From Caulobacter soli (lineage in GTDB: Bacteria > Pseudomonadota > Alphaproteobacteria > Caulobacterales > Caulobacteraceae): a stretch of DNA of 64,000 nucleotides. The stretch covers positions 5,067,501-5,131,500 of the forward strand of contig NZ_CP049199.1 of assembly GCF_011045195.1 (NCBI RefSeq). Direction: 5' to 3'. Made by a program: the position numbers and the translations under genes. This document shows, piece after piece, positions 55,198-64,000 of this stretch. How positions within the stretch are numbered: the first letter of the stretch is position 1; every line of letters starts with the position of its first letter. Under the pieces are notes generated by a model that saw only the letters and a program-made list of their open reading frames with translations, ran no database searches and was not told the origin of the DNA.

Positions 55198-55274
55198 GGA
55201 TGAGGTCTCCTTTCGTCGCCCAATCCACGCCTCTGGTGCTTGATCGTCAATCTTGATCAATGTAATCAATATAA
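55198..55274. promoter_or_regulatory. Intergenic region with repeated TTGATC elements
   Basis: The 77 bases between two divergent citrate synthase genes contain TTGATC at 55240-55245, the palindrome TTGATCAA at 55253-55260, and AATCAA at 55264-55269, with an inner TCAATC. These are candidate operator half-sites. They lie where both promoters must be, and the neighbouring protein has a DNA-binding domain. Confidence 0.5.
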
Positions 55275-56429
55275 ATGGCCGAATGGATCGACGCGGAACA
55301 GGCGATGGCGACGCTGGGGGTGCGGGCCCAGACACTGTACGCCTATGTCAGCCGGGGACGCGTGGGGGCGACGGCTCATCCGGACGATCCGCGCCGCAGC
55401 CTCTATCGCGCTTCCGACGTCGCGGCCCTCGCCGCCAAGAAGGCCCGCGGCCGGCGCGCCGCTGATGTAGCGGCCGAGGCCATCGCCTGGGGCGAGCCGG
55501 TCCTGCCCTCGGCGATCACCACGGTGGAGAAGGGCCGGCTGTTCTATCGCGGCCAGGACGCCGTGGACCTGTCGCGCATGCACAGCCTGGAACAGGTGGC
55601 CCGCCTGCTGCGCGGCGGCCACGGCGCGCCGCTGACCGGTCCCGAGCCGAAGAAGCCCAAGAAGGGCGAGACGCCGCGCGCCCGGCTGTTCTCGACCCTG
55701 GCCGCCCGGGCCGGGATCGATCCGCCCGCCCGAGGCCGCGCGCCGCTGGCCCTGGCCATGGAGGCCGCCGGCCTGCTGGAAGCCGCCGCCGACGCCGTGG
55801 CCGGATCGATCGGCGCGGGCCCGATCCATCAACGCCTGGCCGACGCCTGGAGCCTGGACGCCCAGGGCGCCGACCTGGTCCGCCGAGCCCTGGTGCTGCT
55901 GGCCGACCACGAGCTGAACGCCTCGACCTTCGCCGTGCGGGTCGCCGCCTCGACCGGATCCTCGCTGGCGGCGGCGTCCCTGGCGGGCCTGGCGGCGCTG
56001 TCGGGACCCCTGCATGGCGGCATGGCGGCGCGGGTGGAGATGTTCGTCGACGAGGCCGAGCGGCGCGGACCCGGCCGGGCGGTGGCCGAGCGCCTGGCCC
56101 AGGGCTCGGCCATGCCCGGCTTTGGCCATCCGCTCTATCCCGACGGCGATCCGCGCGCGGCGGCCCTGCTGGAGGCCTTCGAGGTTCCGCCGGTCCTGGC
56201 CCAGCTGCGGCGCGAGACCGAAGGCGCCACCGGCCTGCCGCCCAATATCGACTTCGCCCTGGTCACCATGGCCCGGGCCCTGTCCCTGCCCGCCGACGCC
56301 CCGTTCAGCCTGTTCGCGGTCGGTCGCATGGCCGGCTGGCACGCCCACGCCATCGAACAGCTGCAGACCGGCAAGCTGATCCGCCCTCGGGCGCGCTATG
56401 TCGGCGTTCGGCCAGCGACGGCGACCTGA
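55275..56429 (+). CDS. Citrate synthase homologue with N-terminal helix-turn-helix
   Basis: A 384-residue protein in two parts. Residues 1-60 form a small excisionase/MerR-like helix-turn-helix: WIDAEQAMATLGVRAQTLYAYVSRGRV then a RRSLYRASDVAALAAKKARGR wing. The rest is a citrate synthase fold, with DHELNASTFAVRVAAS, GPLHGGMAARVEMF and MPGFGHPLYPDGDPRA. The two His of the active site are kept; the linker and small domain are shortened. Thus it may be both enzyme and regulator, or a regulator that senses an acyl-CoA or oxaloacetate. It is divergent from a normal citrate synthase gene. Confidence 0.88.
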   Translation: MAEWIDAEQAMATLGVRAQTLYAYVSRGRVGATAHPDDPRRSLYRASDVAALAAKKARGRRAADVAAEAIAWGEPVLPSAITTVEKGRLFYRGQDAVDLSRMHSLEQVARLLRGGHGAPLTGPEPKKPKKGETPRARLFSTLAARAGIDPPARGRAPLALAMEAAGLLEAAADAVAGSIGAGPIHQRLADAWSLDAQGADLVRRALVLLADHELNASTFAVRVAASTGSSLAAASLAGLAALSGPLHGGMAARVEMFVDEAERRGPGRAVAERLAQGSAMPGFGHPLYPDGDPRAAALLEAFEVPPVLAQLRRETEGATGLPPNIDFALVTMARALSLPADAPFSLFAVGRMAGWHAHAIEQLQTGKLIRPRARYVGVRPATAT

Positions 56430-56494
56430 GCTCTATCCAGCCGCGAACGCTCAGGTCTATGCTCGAGCTTCTTCCTCGGAACCGGAACCGCGCC

Positions 56495-57040
56495 ATGCGT
56501 CGCCGCCTGATCGCCGCCCTCGCCGTCCTGGCCCTGCCGATCCCGGCTTCGGCCGCACCGAACGCGATGTTCCAGACGCTTCAGCGCCTTTGCCTCGACA
56601 CCCGCGCCGAGCCGGCCGCCGTGGCCAAGGCGGCCGCCGACTGGCCCGTCGCCGACACCCCGCCCGCACGCTGCCTGAACCTCTATGGCGGCCCCTTCGA
56701 CAAGGTCGTCAGCCGATCACACCCCACGCCTGGCGGCGATGAATATTTGCTGGTTTCCGGGACGCGCAGGGAGCCGTTCGGTCTGAGGCGGACCTGCGTG
56801 CTGTCGGGCCCGCTCGACGCCGGCGTCGGCCCGGCGGTCAGGACCTGGACCGGCGGCGTGAAGGCGGCCTTCAGCGGCGGCGACATCACCAGCTACCTGA
56901 TCCTCGACACCCCGACCGGGTGGCGGGCGGCCACGCCTGCCGAGGTCAAGGACCCGAAGAATTTCGATCACCTGTTGAGCCTGGTGGTGGCCGCCATGAT
57001 TGACACCACCATTCTGAACGTCTCGACCTACACGCCCTGA
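56495..57040 (+). CDS. Exported hypothetical protein
   Basis: A 181-residue protein with a clear signal peptide (MRRRLIAALAVLALPIPASA, cut after the A-S-A). The mature part is of unknown family. It has Cys residues at TLQRLCLDTRAE, ARCLNLYGG and RRTCVLSG that could form disulfides. Its strands look beta-rich and no membrane helix follows. ATG 56495 is preferred because the signal peptide begins there. It converges with the LysR gene, 11 bases between stops. Confidence 0.65.
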   Translation: MRRRLIAALAVLALPIPASAAPNAMFQTLQRLCLDTRAEPAAVAKAAADWPVADTPPARCLNLYGGPFDKVVSRSHPTPGGDEYLLVSGTRREPFGLRRTCVLSGPLDAGVGPAVRTWTGGVKAAFSGGDITSYLILDTPTGWRAATPAEVKDPKNFDHLLSLVVAAMIDTTILNVSTYTP

Positions 57041-57051
57041 CTTCGACGGCG

Positions 57052-57945
57052 TCAGCCGTCGATCCGCTCTCGGATCAGGGCCACGAACGCCCGCAGGCTG
57101 GCGGGCATGTTGCGGCGGCCCGGATAGTAGAGGCACAGCCCCGGATAGGGCGGCGTCCAGTCCTCCAGCACCGCCTCCAGCCGGCCGTCGGCCAGGTACG
57201 GCGCGGCGGAAGTCTCCGACAGCATGGCCAGCCCCTGCCCCGCGAGCGCCGCCGTCAGCATCAGGCCGCTCTCGTCGAGGATCAATGCGCCGGGCGGGTC
57301 GACCGTCAGGCTCTCGCCGTGCCGCTCGAACTCCCAGTGATAGATCGCGCCGCTGGCCATGCGGGCGCGGACGCACCGGTGCGCCATCAGGTCGGCCGGC
57401 GTCCTGGGCCGCTCCCTTCCGGTGAAATAGGCCGGCGATCCGACCACCAGCGAGCGCAGGGTGCGGTTGATCGGCACGGCGATCATGTCGGCGGGCACGA
57501 ACTCGGCCAGGCGCACCCCGGCGTCGAAGCCTTGGCCGACGATGTCGATCAGCGCGCCCTCGGTGACCAGGTCGACCTTGGCCTTGGGCCAGCGGCGCAG
57601 ATATTCCAGGACCAGCGGTTCCAGGATCATCCGGGCCGCGCCCAGCGAGGTGTTGATCCGCAGGGTGCCAGACGGCTCGTCGCGTTGGGCGTCGACCCCC
57701 TCCATGGCGGCGCGGATCGCGGCCAGGGCGGGTGTCACCTCGGCCACGAACCGCTCGCCGGCCGAGGACAGCGACACGCTACGGGTGGTGCGGTTGAACA
57801 ATCGCACGCCCAGCCGCGCCTCCAGCGCCGCCACCGCGTGGCTGAGAGCCGAGGACGACATGTCCAGCTCGCGGGCGGCGGCCCGGAAACCGCCGCGCCG
57901 GGCCACCGTCACCACGGCCTCCAGCTCCAGCAGGCTGCTTTTCAT
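57052..57945 (-). CDS. LysR-type transcriptional regulator
   Basis: A 297-residue regulator. The N-terminal helix-turn-helix (about 1-60) reads LLELEAVVTVARRGGFRAAARELDMSSSALSHAVAALEARLGVRLFNRTTRSV. The ligand-binding domain follows, with GTLRINTSLGAARMILEPLVLEYLRRWP and a C-terminal second lobe. It is divergent from an aldehyde dehydrogenase gene. The 97-base gap holds a LysR-type box, so this regulator probably controls that gene and itself. The inducer is unknown. Confidence 0.9.
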   Translation of the reverse strand: MKSSLLELEAVVTVARRGGFRAAARELDMSSSALSHAVAALEARLGVRLFNRTTRSVSLSSAGERFVAEVTPALAAIRAAMEGVDAQRDEPSGTLRINTSLGAARMILEPLVLEYLRRWPKAKVDLVTEGALIDIVGQGFDAGVRLAEFVPADMIAVPINRTLRSLVVGSPAYFTGRERPRTPADLMAHRCVRARMASGAIYHWEFERHGESLTVDPPGALILDESGLMLTAALAGQGLAMLSETSAAPYLADGRLEAVLEDWTPPYPGLCLYYPGRRNMPASLRAFVALIRERIDG

Positions 57946-57976
57946 TGCTCGATTTTCCGCATCTGATTGCGCTCAT

Positions 57977-57997
57977 TTGATCGACTTATCGGATCAA
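57977..57997. promoter_or_regulatory. Probable LysR-type operator (ATC-N9-GAT)
   Basis: A 21-base dyad TTGATC-N9-GATCAA lies between the divergent LysR and aldehyde dehydrogenase genes. It contains the T-N11-A core with the ATC-N9-GAT form typical of LysR-type regulators. It sits 46 bases before the dehydrogenase start and 32 bases before that of the regulator. Confidence 0.6.
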
Positions 57998-58042
57998 TGT
58001 CGCGCCGCCATCTTGGCTCCGTCAACACGGAAGGAGCGCCCC

Positions 58043-59458
<1,416 letters not shown>

Positions 59459-59471
59459 GGCTGGCTACACC

Positions 59472-59529
59472 CTAATCGGTTGTCATCCCGGAAAGCCTCT
59501 ACGAGGCTTCCGGGATGACAACCGATTAG
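59472..59529. terminator. Long hairpin between convergent aldehyde dehydrogenase and gltB
   Basis: A 58-base inverted repeat with arms of 27-28 bases, one unpaired A and a three-base loop fills the gap between two convergent stop codons. The TCATCCCGG core recalls repeats found between genes in related genomes. No T tract follows on either strand. It may end transcription from both sides, or be a mobile palindromic repeat. Confidence 0.55.
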
Positions 59530-59532
59530 CCG

Positions 59533-62500
59533 CTAGGCCCGCTCGTGGACCGCCTCTTCCGCCGCCAGGGGCTGGGGCAGGCGCGAGACCATTTCCTTGG
59601 GGCAAACCTGCCAGAAGAGGTCGCGCACGCGGTCCCAGTCGCGGATCAGGCTTTCGGCGAAGGCGGAATCCGTCTCGCGGGCGTGTTCGGCCAGCAGCGA
59701 GCGCAGCACGCCTTCCCAATAGGGCGAGGCCAGGCGCTGGACCAGGATGCTGTCCGGATTGACCTGGCTCTCGAACCGGCCGTGCTGGTCCAGGACGAAG
59801 GCCATGCCGCCGGTCATGCCGGCCCCGAAGTTGCCGCCCGTCGGGCCCAGGATCACCACCTGGCCGCCGGTCATGTACTCGCAGCCGTTGGCGCCGCAGC
59901 CCTCGACCACCGTGGTGGCGCCCGAGTTACGGACCGCGAAGCGCTCGCCCGCCTGGCCGGCCGCGAACAGCCGCCCGGCCGTCGCCCCGAACAGGACGGT
60001 GTTGCCCAGCAGAGTGTTGGTCTCCGGCGCCGCGAGGCCCCGCGCCGGCTTGATGACGATCGTCGCGCCCGACAGGCCCTTGCCGACATAGTCGTTGGCC
60101 TCGCCCGTCAGCTCGATGCGCAGGCCCTGGACCGCGAAGGCCCCCAGGCTCTGGCCGGCCGAGCCCTTGAGCTGGACGGTCAGGTGGCCGGCGGGCAGGC
60201 CCTTCATGCCGAACTTGCGCACGATGTGGCTGGAGGTGCGCGAGCCGATCGAGCGAGCGGTGCTGCGGACCGTATAGGTCAGCTGCATCTTCTCGCCGCG
60301 CTCCAGCAGGGGCGCCGCGTCGCGGACGATCTGGGCGTCCAGCGTGTCGGGCACCGCGTTGCGGCCCTCGACGGTGCAGTAGGGCTTGTTCTGGCCGGGG
60401 TCGGCGCGAACCAGCAGCGGGTTCAGGTCGAGGTCGTCCAGGTGCTCGCCGCCCCGGCTGACCTGGGCCAGCAGGTCGGTGCGGCCAACGATTTCCTGCA
60501 GGGAGCGGAAGCCCAGGCCGGCCAGGATCTCGCGGACCTCTTCCGCCACGAAGCTGAACAGGTTGATGACCTTTTCCGGCGTGCCGGTGAACTTGGCGCG
60601 CAGGGCCTCGTCCTGGGTGCAGACGCCCACGGGACAGGTGTTGGAGTGGCACTGGCGCACCATGATGCAGCCCATGGCCACCAGCGAGGCGGTGCCGATG
60701 CCGAACTCCTCGGCGCCCAGCATGGCGGCGATGACCACGTCGCGGCCGGTGCGGATGCCGCCGTCCGTGCGCAGCACCACCGAGTGGCGCAGGTTGTTGA
60801 GGGTCAGGACCTGGTTGGCTTCCGACAGGCCCATTTCCCACGGACCGCCGGCGTACTTGACCGAGGTCTGCGAGGAGGCGCCGGTGCCGCCGACATTGCC
60901 GGCCACCAGGATGACGTCGGCCTTCGCCTTCGCAACGCCGGCCGCGATCGCGCCGATGCCGGTGGCGGCCACCAGCTTCACCGTGACCCGGGCGATCGGG
61001 TTGATCTGCTTCAGGTCATAGATGAGCTGAGCCAGGTCCTCGATCGAATAGATGTCGTGGTGCGGCGGCGGGCTGATCAGCATGACGCCGGGCGTCGCGT
61101 GGCGGAGCCGCGCGATCATCTCGGTGACCTTGAAGCCGGGCAGCTGGCCGCCCTCGCCGGGCTTGGCGCCCTGGGCGACCTTGATCTCGATCTCGCGGCA
61201 CTGGTTCAGATATTCGGCGGTGACGCCGAACCGGCCCGAGGCCACCTGCTTGATGGCGCTGTTGGGGTTGTCGCCGTTCGGCAGGGGCTTGTAGCGCGCG
61301 CTGTCCTCGCCGCCTTCGCCCGACACCGACTTGGCGCCAATGCGGTTCATGGCGATGTTCAGCACGCCGTGGGCCTCGGGGCCCAGGGCGCCCAGGCTCA
61401 TGCCCGGCGTGACGAAGCGCTTGCGGATCTCGTTGACGCTCTCGACGTCGTCGGTCGAGATCGGGTTGCGGTCCGAACGCCAGTCCAGCAAGTCGCGCAG
61501 CTGCACGGGCTTCTGGGTGCGCAGGCCGTTGGACCAGCGGCGATAAAGCTCGAAATCGCCGGTGTCGCAGGCGCTCTGCAGCGTGTGGATCAGCCGCGCC
61601 TCAAAGGCGTGGACCTCGCCCGAGCGGCGCAGCTTGTAGAGGCCGCCGACCGGCAGGGTGACGGCGGCTTCGCCCCACGCCTTGCGATGCAGCTCGACCG
61701 CCTTGGACTCCAGGCCGGCCAGGCCGATGCCCGAGATGCGCGAGGGCATGCCGGGGAAGAACTCGGCCGCCAGGGCGCGCGACAGGCCGACGGCTTCGAA
61801 GTTGTAGCCGCCGCGGTACGAAGAGATGACGCTGATGCCCATCTTGGAGATGATCTTCAGCAGACCGCCCTCGATGGCCGTCTTGAAGTTGATGCAGACG
61901 TCGCGCAGCGACTTGTCGCCGATCAGGCCGCGCTCCAGGCGATCCTGGAAGCTTTCCTGGGCGAGGTAGGCGTTGACCGCCGTGGCGCCGACGCCGACCA
62001 GCACCGCGAAATAGTGGGTGTCCAGGCACTCGGCCGAGCGGACGATGATCGAGACGTAGCTGCGCAGGCCCTTGGCGACCAGGTGGGCGTGGACGCCGCC
62101 GGTGGCCAGGATCATCGGCAGGGCCACGCGATCGGCCTGGCTGGCCTCGTCGGTCAGGACGATGGCGCCGCAGCCGCGCAGCACCGCGTCCTCGGCCTCG
62201 GCCCGGATGCGGTCGAGATTGGCGCGCAGGGCGTCGCCCGGCCGGGCTTCCGGGGCCGGCAGCGGCATGGTGCAGTCGATGACCACCACGCTCTTCTCGC
62301 CCAGCAGGCCGTGGATGCGCTCGTACATGCCGGTGGTCAGGACCGGGCTTTCCAGCACGTAGACGTCAGCCTGGGCGGCGTCTTGCGCGAGGATGTTGCC
62401 CAGGTTCTTGAACCGGGTCTTCAGGCTCATCACGCCGGTTTCCCGCAGGGGATCGATCGGCGGGTTGGTCACCTGGCTGAAGTTCTGGCGGAAGAAGTGG

Positions 62501-64000
62501 CTGAGCGGCCGGTACTTTTCCGACAGCACGGCGAGCGGCGCGTCGTCGCCCATCGAACCGACGGCTTCCTTGCCCTCCTCGACCATGGGGGCCAGGACCA
62601 TTTCCAGGTCTTCCAGGCTGAAGCCGGCGGCGGCCTGGCGGCGGGTCAGTTCCTCGCGGCCGTACTTGCGCGGCTCGGGGCCGGGGCCGATCTCCTTTTC
62701 GAGATCGACCATGTTGCCCAGCCAGTCGGTATAGGGATGGCGCTCGGCCAGCTCGTCGATGATGTCGTCTTCGCCGTAGAGCTTGCCGCCCACCAGGTCG
62801 ATGGCGATCATCCGGCCCGGCGAGATCGCCAGCTTGCGGGTGATGCGGCTTTCCTCGACGCCGCACATGCCCGCTTCCGAGCCCATGATCACCAGGCCGT
62901 CGTCGGTATAGGCCACGCGCAGCGGGCGCAGGCCCGAGCGGTCCTTGCCGGCCACGACCCAGCGGCCGTCGGTGGCGCACAGGGCGGCCGGGCCGTCCCA
63001 CGGCTCCATCACCGCGTTGCAGTAGCTGTAGAGGGCCTTGTGCGAGGCCTTCATGTGTTCGCTGTTGGCCTCGGGCACCAGCAGGGTCTTGGCCATGGGC
63101 GCATCGCGGCCGGCCCGGACCAGCACCTCGAAGGTGTTGTCCAGGTTCGCCGAGTCCGAACCACCCGGCTGGATCACCGGTTTGACGTCATCCCCGAACT
63201 CACCGAAGGCGTCGGCCGCCATCTTGATCTCGTGGGACTTCATCCAGTTGATGTTGCCCTTGATGGTGTTGATCTCACCATTGTGGGCCAGCATCCGGAA
63301 CGGCTGGGCCAGGCGCCATTCAGGGAAGGTGTTGGTCGAATAGCGCTGGTGGAAGATCGCCACGGCGGCGCTGAAGCGTTCGTCCTTCAGGTCCGGATAG
63401 AATTCGTCGATGTGCTCGGCCAGGAACATGCCCTTGTAGATCAAGGACTTGGCCGAGAACGAGCAGATATAGAAGCCCGACAGGTTCTGGGCGTGGACGC
63501 GCTTTTCGATGCGCTTGCGGCACAGGAACAGGGCGCGCTCCAGGGCCTCGCCTTCCAGGCCGGCCGGGGCGGCCAGCATGATCTGCTCGATCTCGGGACG
63601 GGTGGCGTTGGCCTTCTCGCCGATCACCGAGGTGTCGACCGGCACTTGGCGCCAGCCATAGATGTAGAAGCCGAAACGCAGGGCCTCGGCCTCGACGATC
63701 GTGCGGCAAGCCTCCTGGGCGCCCAGATCCGTGCGCGGCAGGAAGATCTGGCCCACGGCGATCGGGCCCTGGCGCAGGGCGTGGCCGGTGCGGCGCACTT
63801 GGTCGATGAAGAAGTCCTGCGGAACGCTGACCAGCACGCCGGCGCCGTCGCCGGTCTTGCCGTCGGCGTCGACCGCGCCCCGGTGCCACAGGGCCTTCAG
63901 GGCCTTGATCGCCAGCTCGACGACCTCGCGGCGCGGCTGGCCGTCGATGGCGCAGACCAGGCCGACGCCGCACGCGTCGCGCTCGGTCGAGGGGTCATAG
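59533..64000 (-). CDS. gltB: Glutamate synthase large subunit (5' end outside window)
   Basis: The visible 1488 residues are nearly the whole of GltB, which makes glutamate from glutamine and 2-oxoglutarate with the small subunit GltD. The frame runs through the right edge; the segment STERDACGVGLVCAIDG, close to the mature N-terminus, carries the glutaminase Cys. HQRYSTNTFPEWRLAQPFRMLAHNGEINT is the class II glutaminase core. The FMN-binding synthase domain has GDVGGTGASSQTSVKYAGG-like loops, and the 3Fe-4S cluster is in CIMVRQCHSNTCPVGVC. The C-terminal beta-helix has GANGCEYMTGGQVVILG. Nothing is missing but the extreme start. Confidence 0.96.
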   Translation of the reverse strand, partial: YDPSTERDACGVGLVCAIDGQPRREVVELAIKALKALWHRGAVDADGKTGDGAGVLVSVPQDFFIDQVRRTGHALRQGPIAVGQIFLPRTDLGAQEACRTIVEAEALRFGFYIYGWRQVPVDTSVIGEKANATRPEIEQIMLAAPAGLEGEALERALFLCRKRIEKRVHAQNLSGFYICSFSAKSLIYKGMFLAEHIDEFYPDLKDERFSAAVAIFHQRYSTNTFPEWRLAQPFRMLAHNGEINTIKGNINWMKSHEIKMAADAFGEFGDDVKPVIQPGGSDSANLDNTFEVLVRAGRDAPMAKTLLVPEANSEHMKASHKALYSYCNAVMEPWDGPAALCATDGRWVVAGKDRSGLRPLRVAYTDDGLVIMGSEAGMCGVEESRITRKLAISPGRMIAIDLVGGKLYGEDDIIDELAERHPYTDWLGNMVDLEKEIGPGPEPRKYGREELTRRQAAAGFSLEDLEMVLAPMVEEGKEAVGSMGDDAPLAVLSEKYRPLSHFFRQNFSQVTNPPIDPLRETGVMSLKTRFKNLGNILAQDAAQADVYVLESPVLTTGMYERIHGLLGEKSVVVIDCTMPLPAPEARPGDALRANLDRIRAEAEDAVLRGCGAIVLTDEASQADRVALPMILATGGVHAHLVAKGLRSYVSIIVRSAECLDTHYFAVLVGVGATAVNAYLAQESFQDRLERGLIGDKSLRDVCINFKTAIEGGLLKIISKMGISVISSYRGGYNFEAVGLSRALAAEFFPGMPSRISGIGLAGLESKAVELHRKAWGEAAVTLPVGGLYKLRRSGEVHAFEARLIHTLQSACDTGDFELYRRWSNGLRTQKPVQLRDLLDWRSDRNPISTDDVESVNEIRKRFVTPGMSLGALGPEAHGVLNIAMNRIGAKSVSGEGGEDSARYKPLPNGDNPNSAIKQVASGRFGVTAEYLNQCREIEIKVAQGAKPGEGGQLPGFKVTEMIARLRHATPGVMLISPPPHHDIYSIEDLAQLIYDLKQINPIARVTVKLVAATGIGAIAAGVAKAKADVILVAGNVGGTGASSQTSVKYAGGPWEMGLSEANQVLTLNNLRHSVVLRTDGGIRTGRDVVIAAMLGAEEFGIGTASLVAMGCIMVRQCHSNTCPVGVCTQDEALRAKFTGTPEKVINLFSFVAEEVREILAGLGFRSLQEIVGRTDLLAQVSRGGEHLDDLDLNPLLVRADPGQNKPYCTVEGRNAVPDTLDAQIVRDAAPLLERGEKMQLTYTVRSTARSIGSRTSSHIVRKFGMKGLPAGHLTVQLKGSAGQSLGAFAVQGLRIELTGEANDYVGKGLSGATIVIKPARGLAAPETNTLLGNTVLFGATAGRLFAAGQAGERFAVRNSGATTVVEGCGANGCEYMTGGQVVILGPTGGNFGAGMTGGMAFVLDQHGRFESQVNPDSILVQRLASPYWEGVLRSLLAEHARETDSAFAESLIRDWDRVRDLFWQVCPKEMVSRLPQPLAAEEAVHERA

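Overview
The window is chromosomal DNA of an alphaproteobacterium, most likely Caulobacter or a close relative. This is a judgement from protein character and not a database match. The grounds are very high GC with C/G-ended codons, dense gene packing, many TTG/GTG starts, alphaproteobacterial intergenic repeats, and an S-LPS/O-antigen-style gene set. I see no insertion sequence, prophage, CRISPR array, tRNA or rRNA. No stretch longer than about 300 bases lacks a gene.

Layout. 1-16.2 kb is mostly housekeeping: a gene fragment, a hotdog thioesterase, a DUF2167 protein, a PP_1105-family ATP-dependent DNA ligase, an MFS efflux pump, an orphan DegT sugar aminotransferase, an MscS channel, a reverse-transsulfuration pair (cystathionine beta-synthase and gamma-lyase), a transaldolase, GmhB, a mannose isomerase/epimerase convergent with ManC, and NAD synthetase.

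16.3-38.0 kb is a surface-polysaccharide locus. It holds a transglutaminase-like protein, a polysaccharide deacetylase-like protein, an LpxD-like acyltransferase, four GT-B glycosyltransferases, a methyltransferase, a Wzm/Wzt ABC exporter, and a full set of enzymes resembling Pseudomonas WbpA-B-E-D-I. That set converts UDP-GlcNAc to UDP-2,3-diacetamido-2,3-dideoxy-mannuronic acid. Two AsnB-type amidotransferases suggest that uronic acids are amidated. Aminotransferase, dehydrogenase and acetyltransferase all occur twice, so two related sugars may be made.

38.1-49.6 kb returns to central metabolism (transketolase, threonine ammonia-lyase, GalU, an FKBP lipoprotein, a GST, ArgE). It then gives a glycosyltransferase divergent from rfbC-rfbB-rfbD-rfbA for dTDP-L-rhamnose. 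49.6-64 kb has QueG, a second GST, HldE, a CDF cation exporter, two divergent citrate synthase homologues (one with an N-terminal helix-turn-helix), a small exported protein, a LysR regulator divergent from an aldehyde dehydrogenase, and most of gltB, which runs off the right edge.

How it fits together. GalU, ManC, RfbA and the Wbp enzymes make nucleotide sugars. Glycosyltransferases assemble them and Wzm/Wzt exports the lipid-linked polymer. HldE and GmhB make the heptose of LPS, with transketolase and transaldolase as possible sources of its sedoheptulose-7-phosphate precursor. Two features stand out as less usual: a uronamide-type polysaccharide pathway with a gene-converted pair of aminotransferases, and a citrate synthase fused to a DNA-binding domain and divergent from a second citrate synthase. 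Convergent gene ends either overlap (seven junctions), carry strong hairpins (five), or lie within 16 bp of each other (three).
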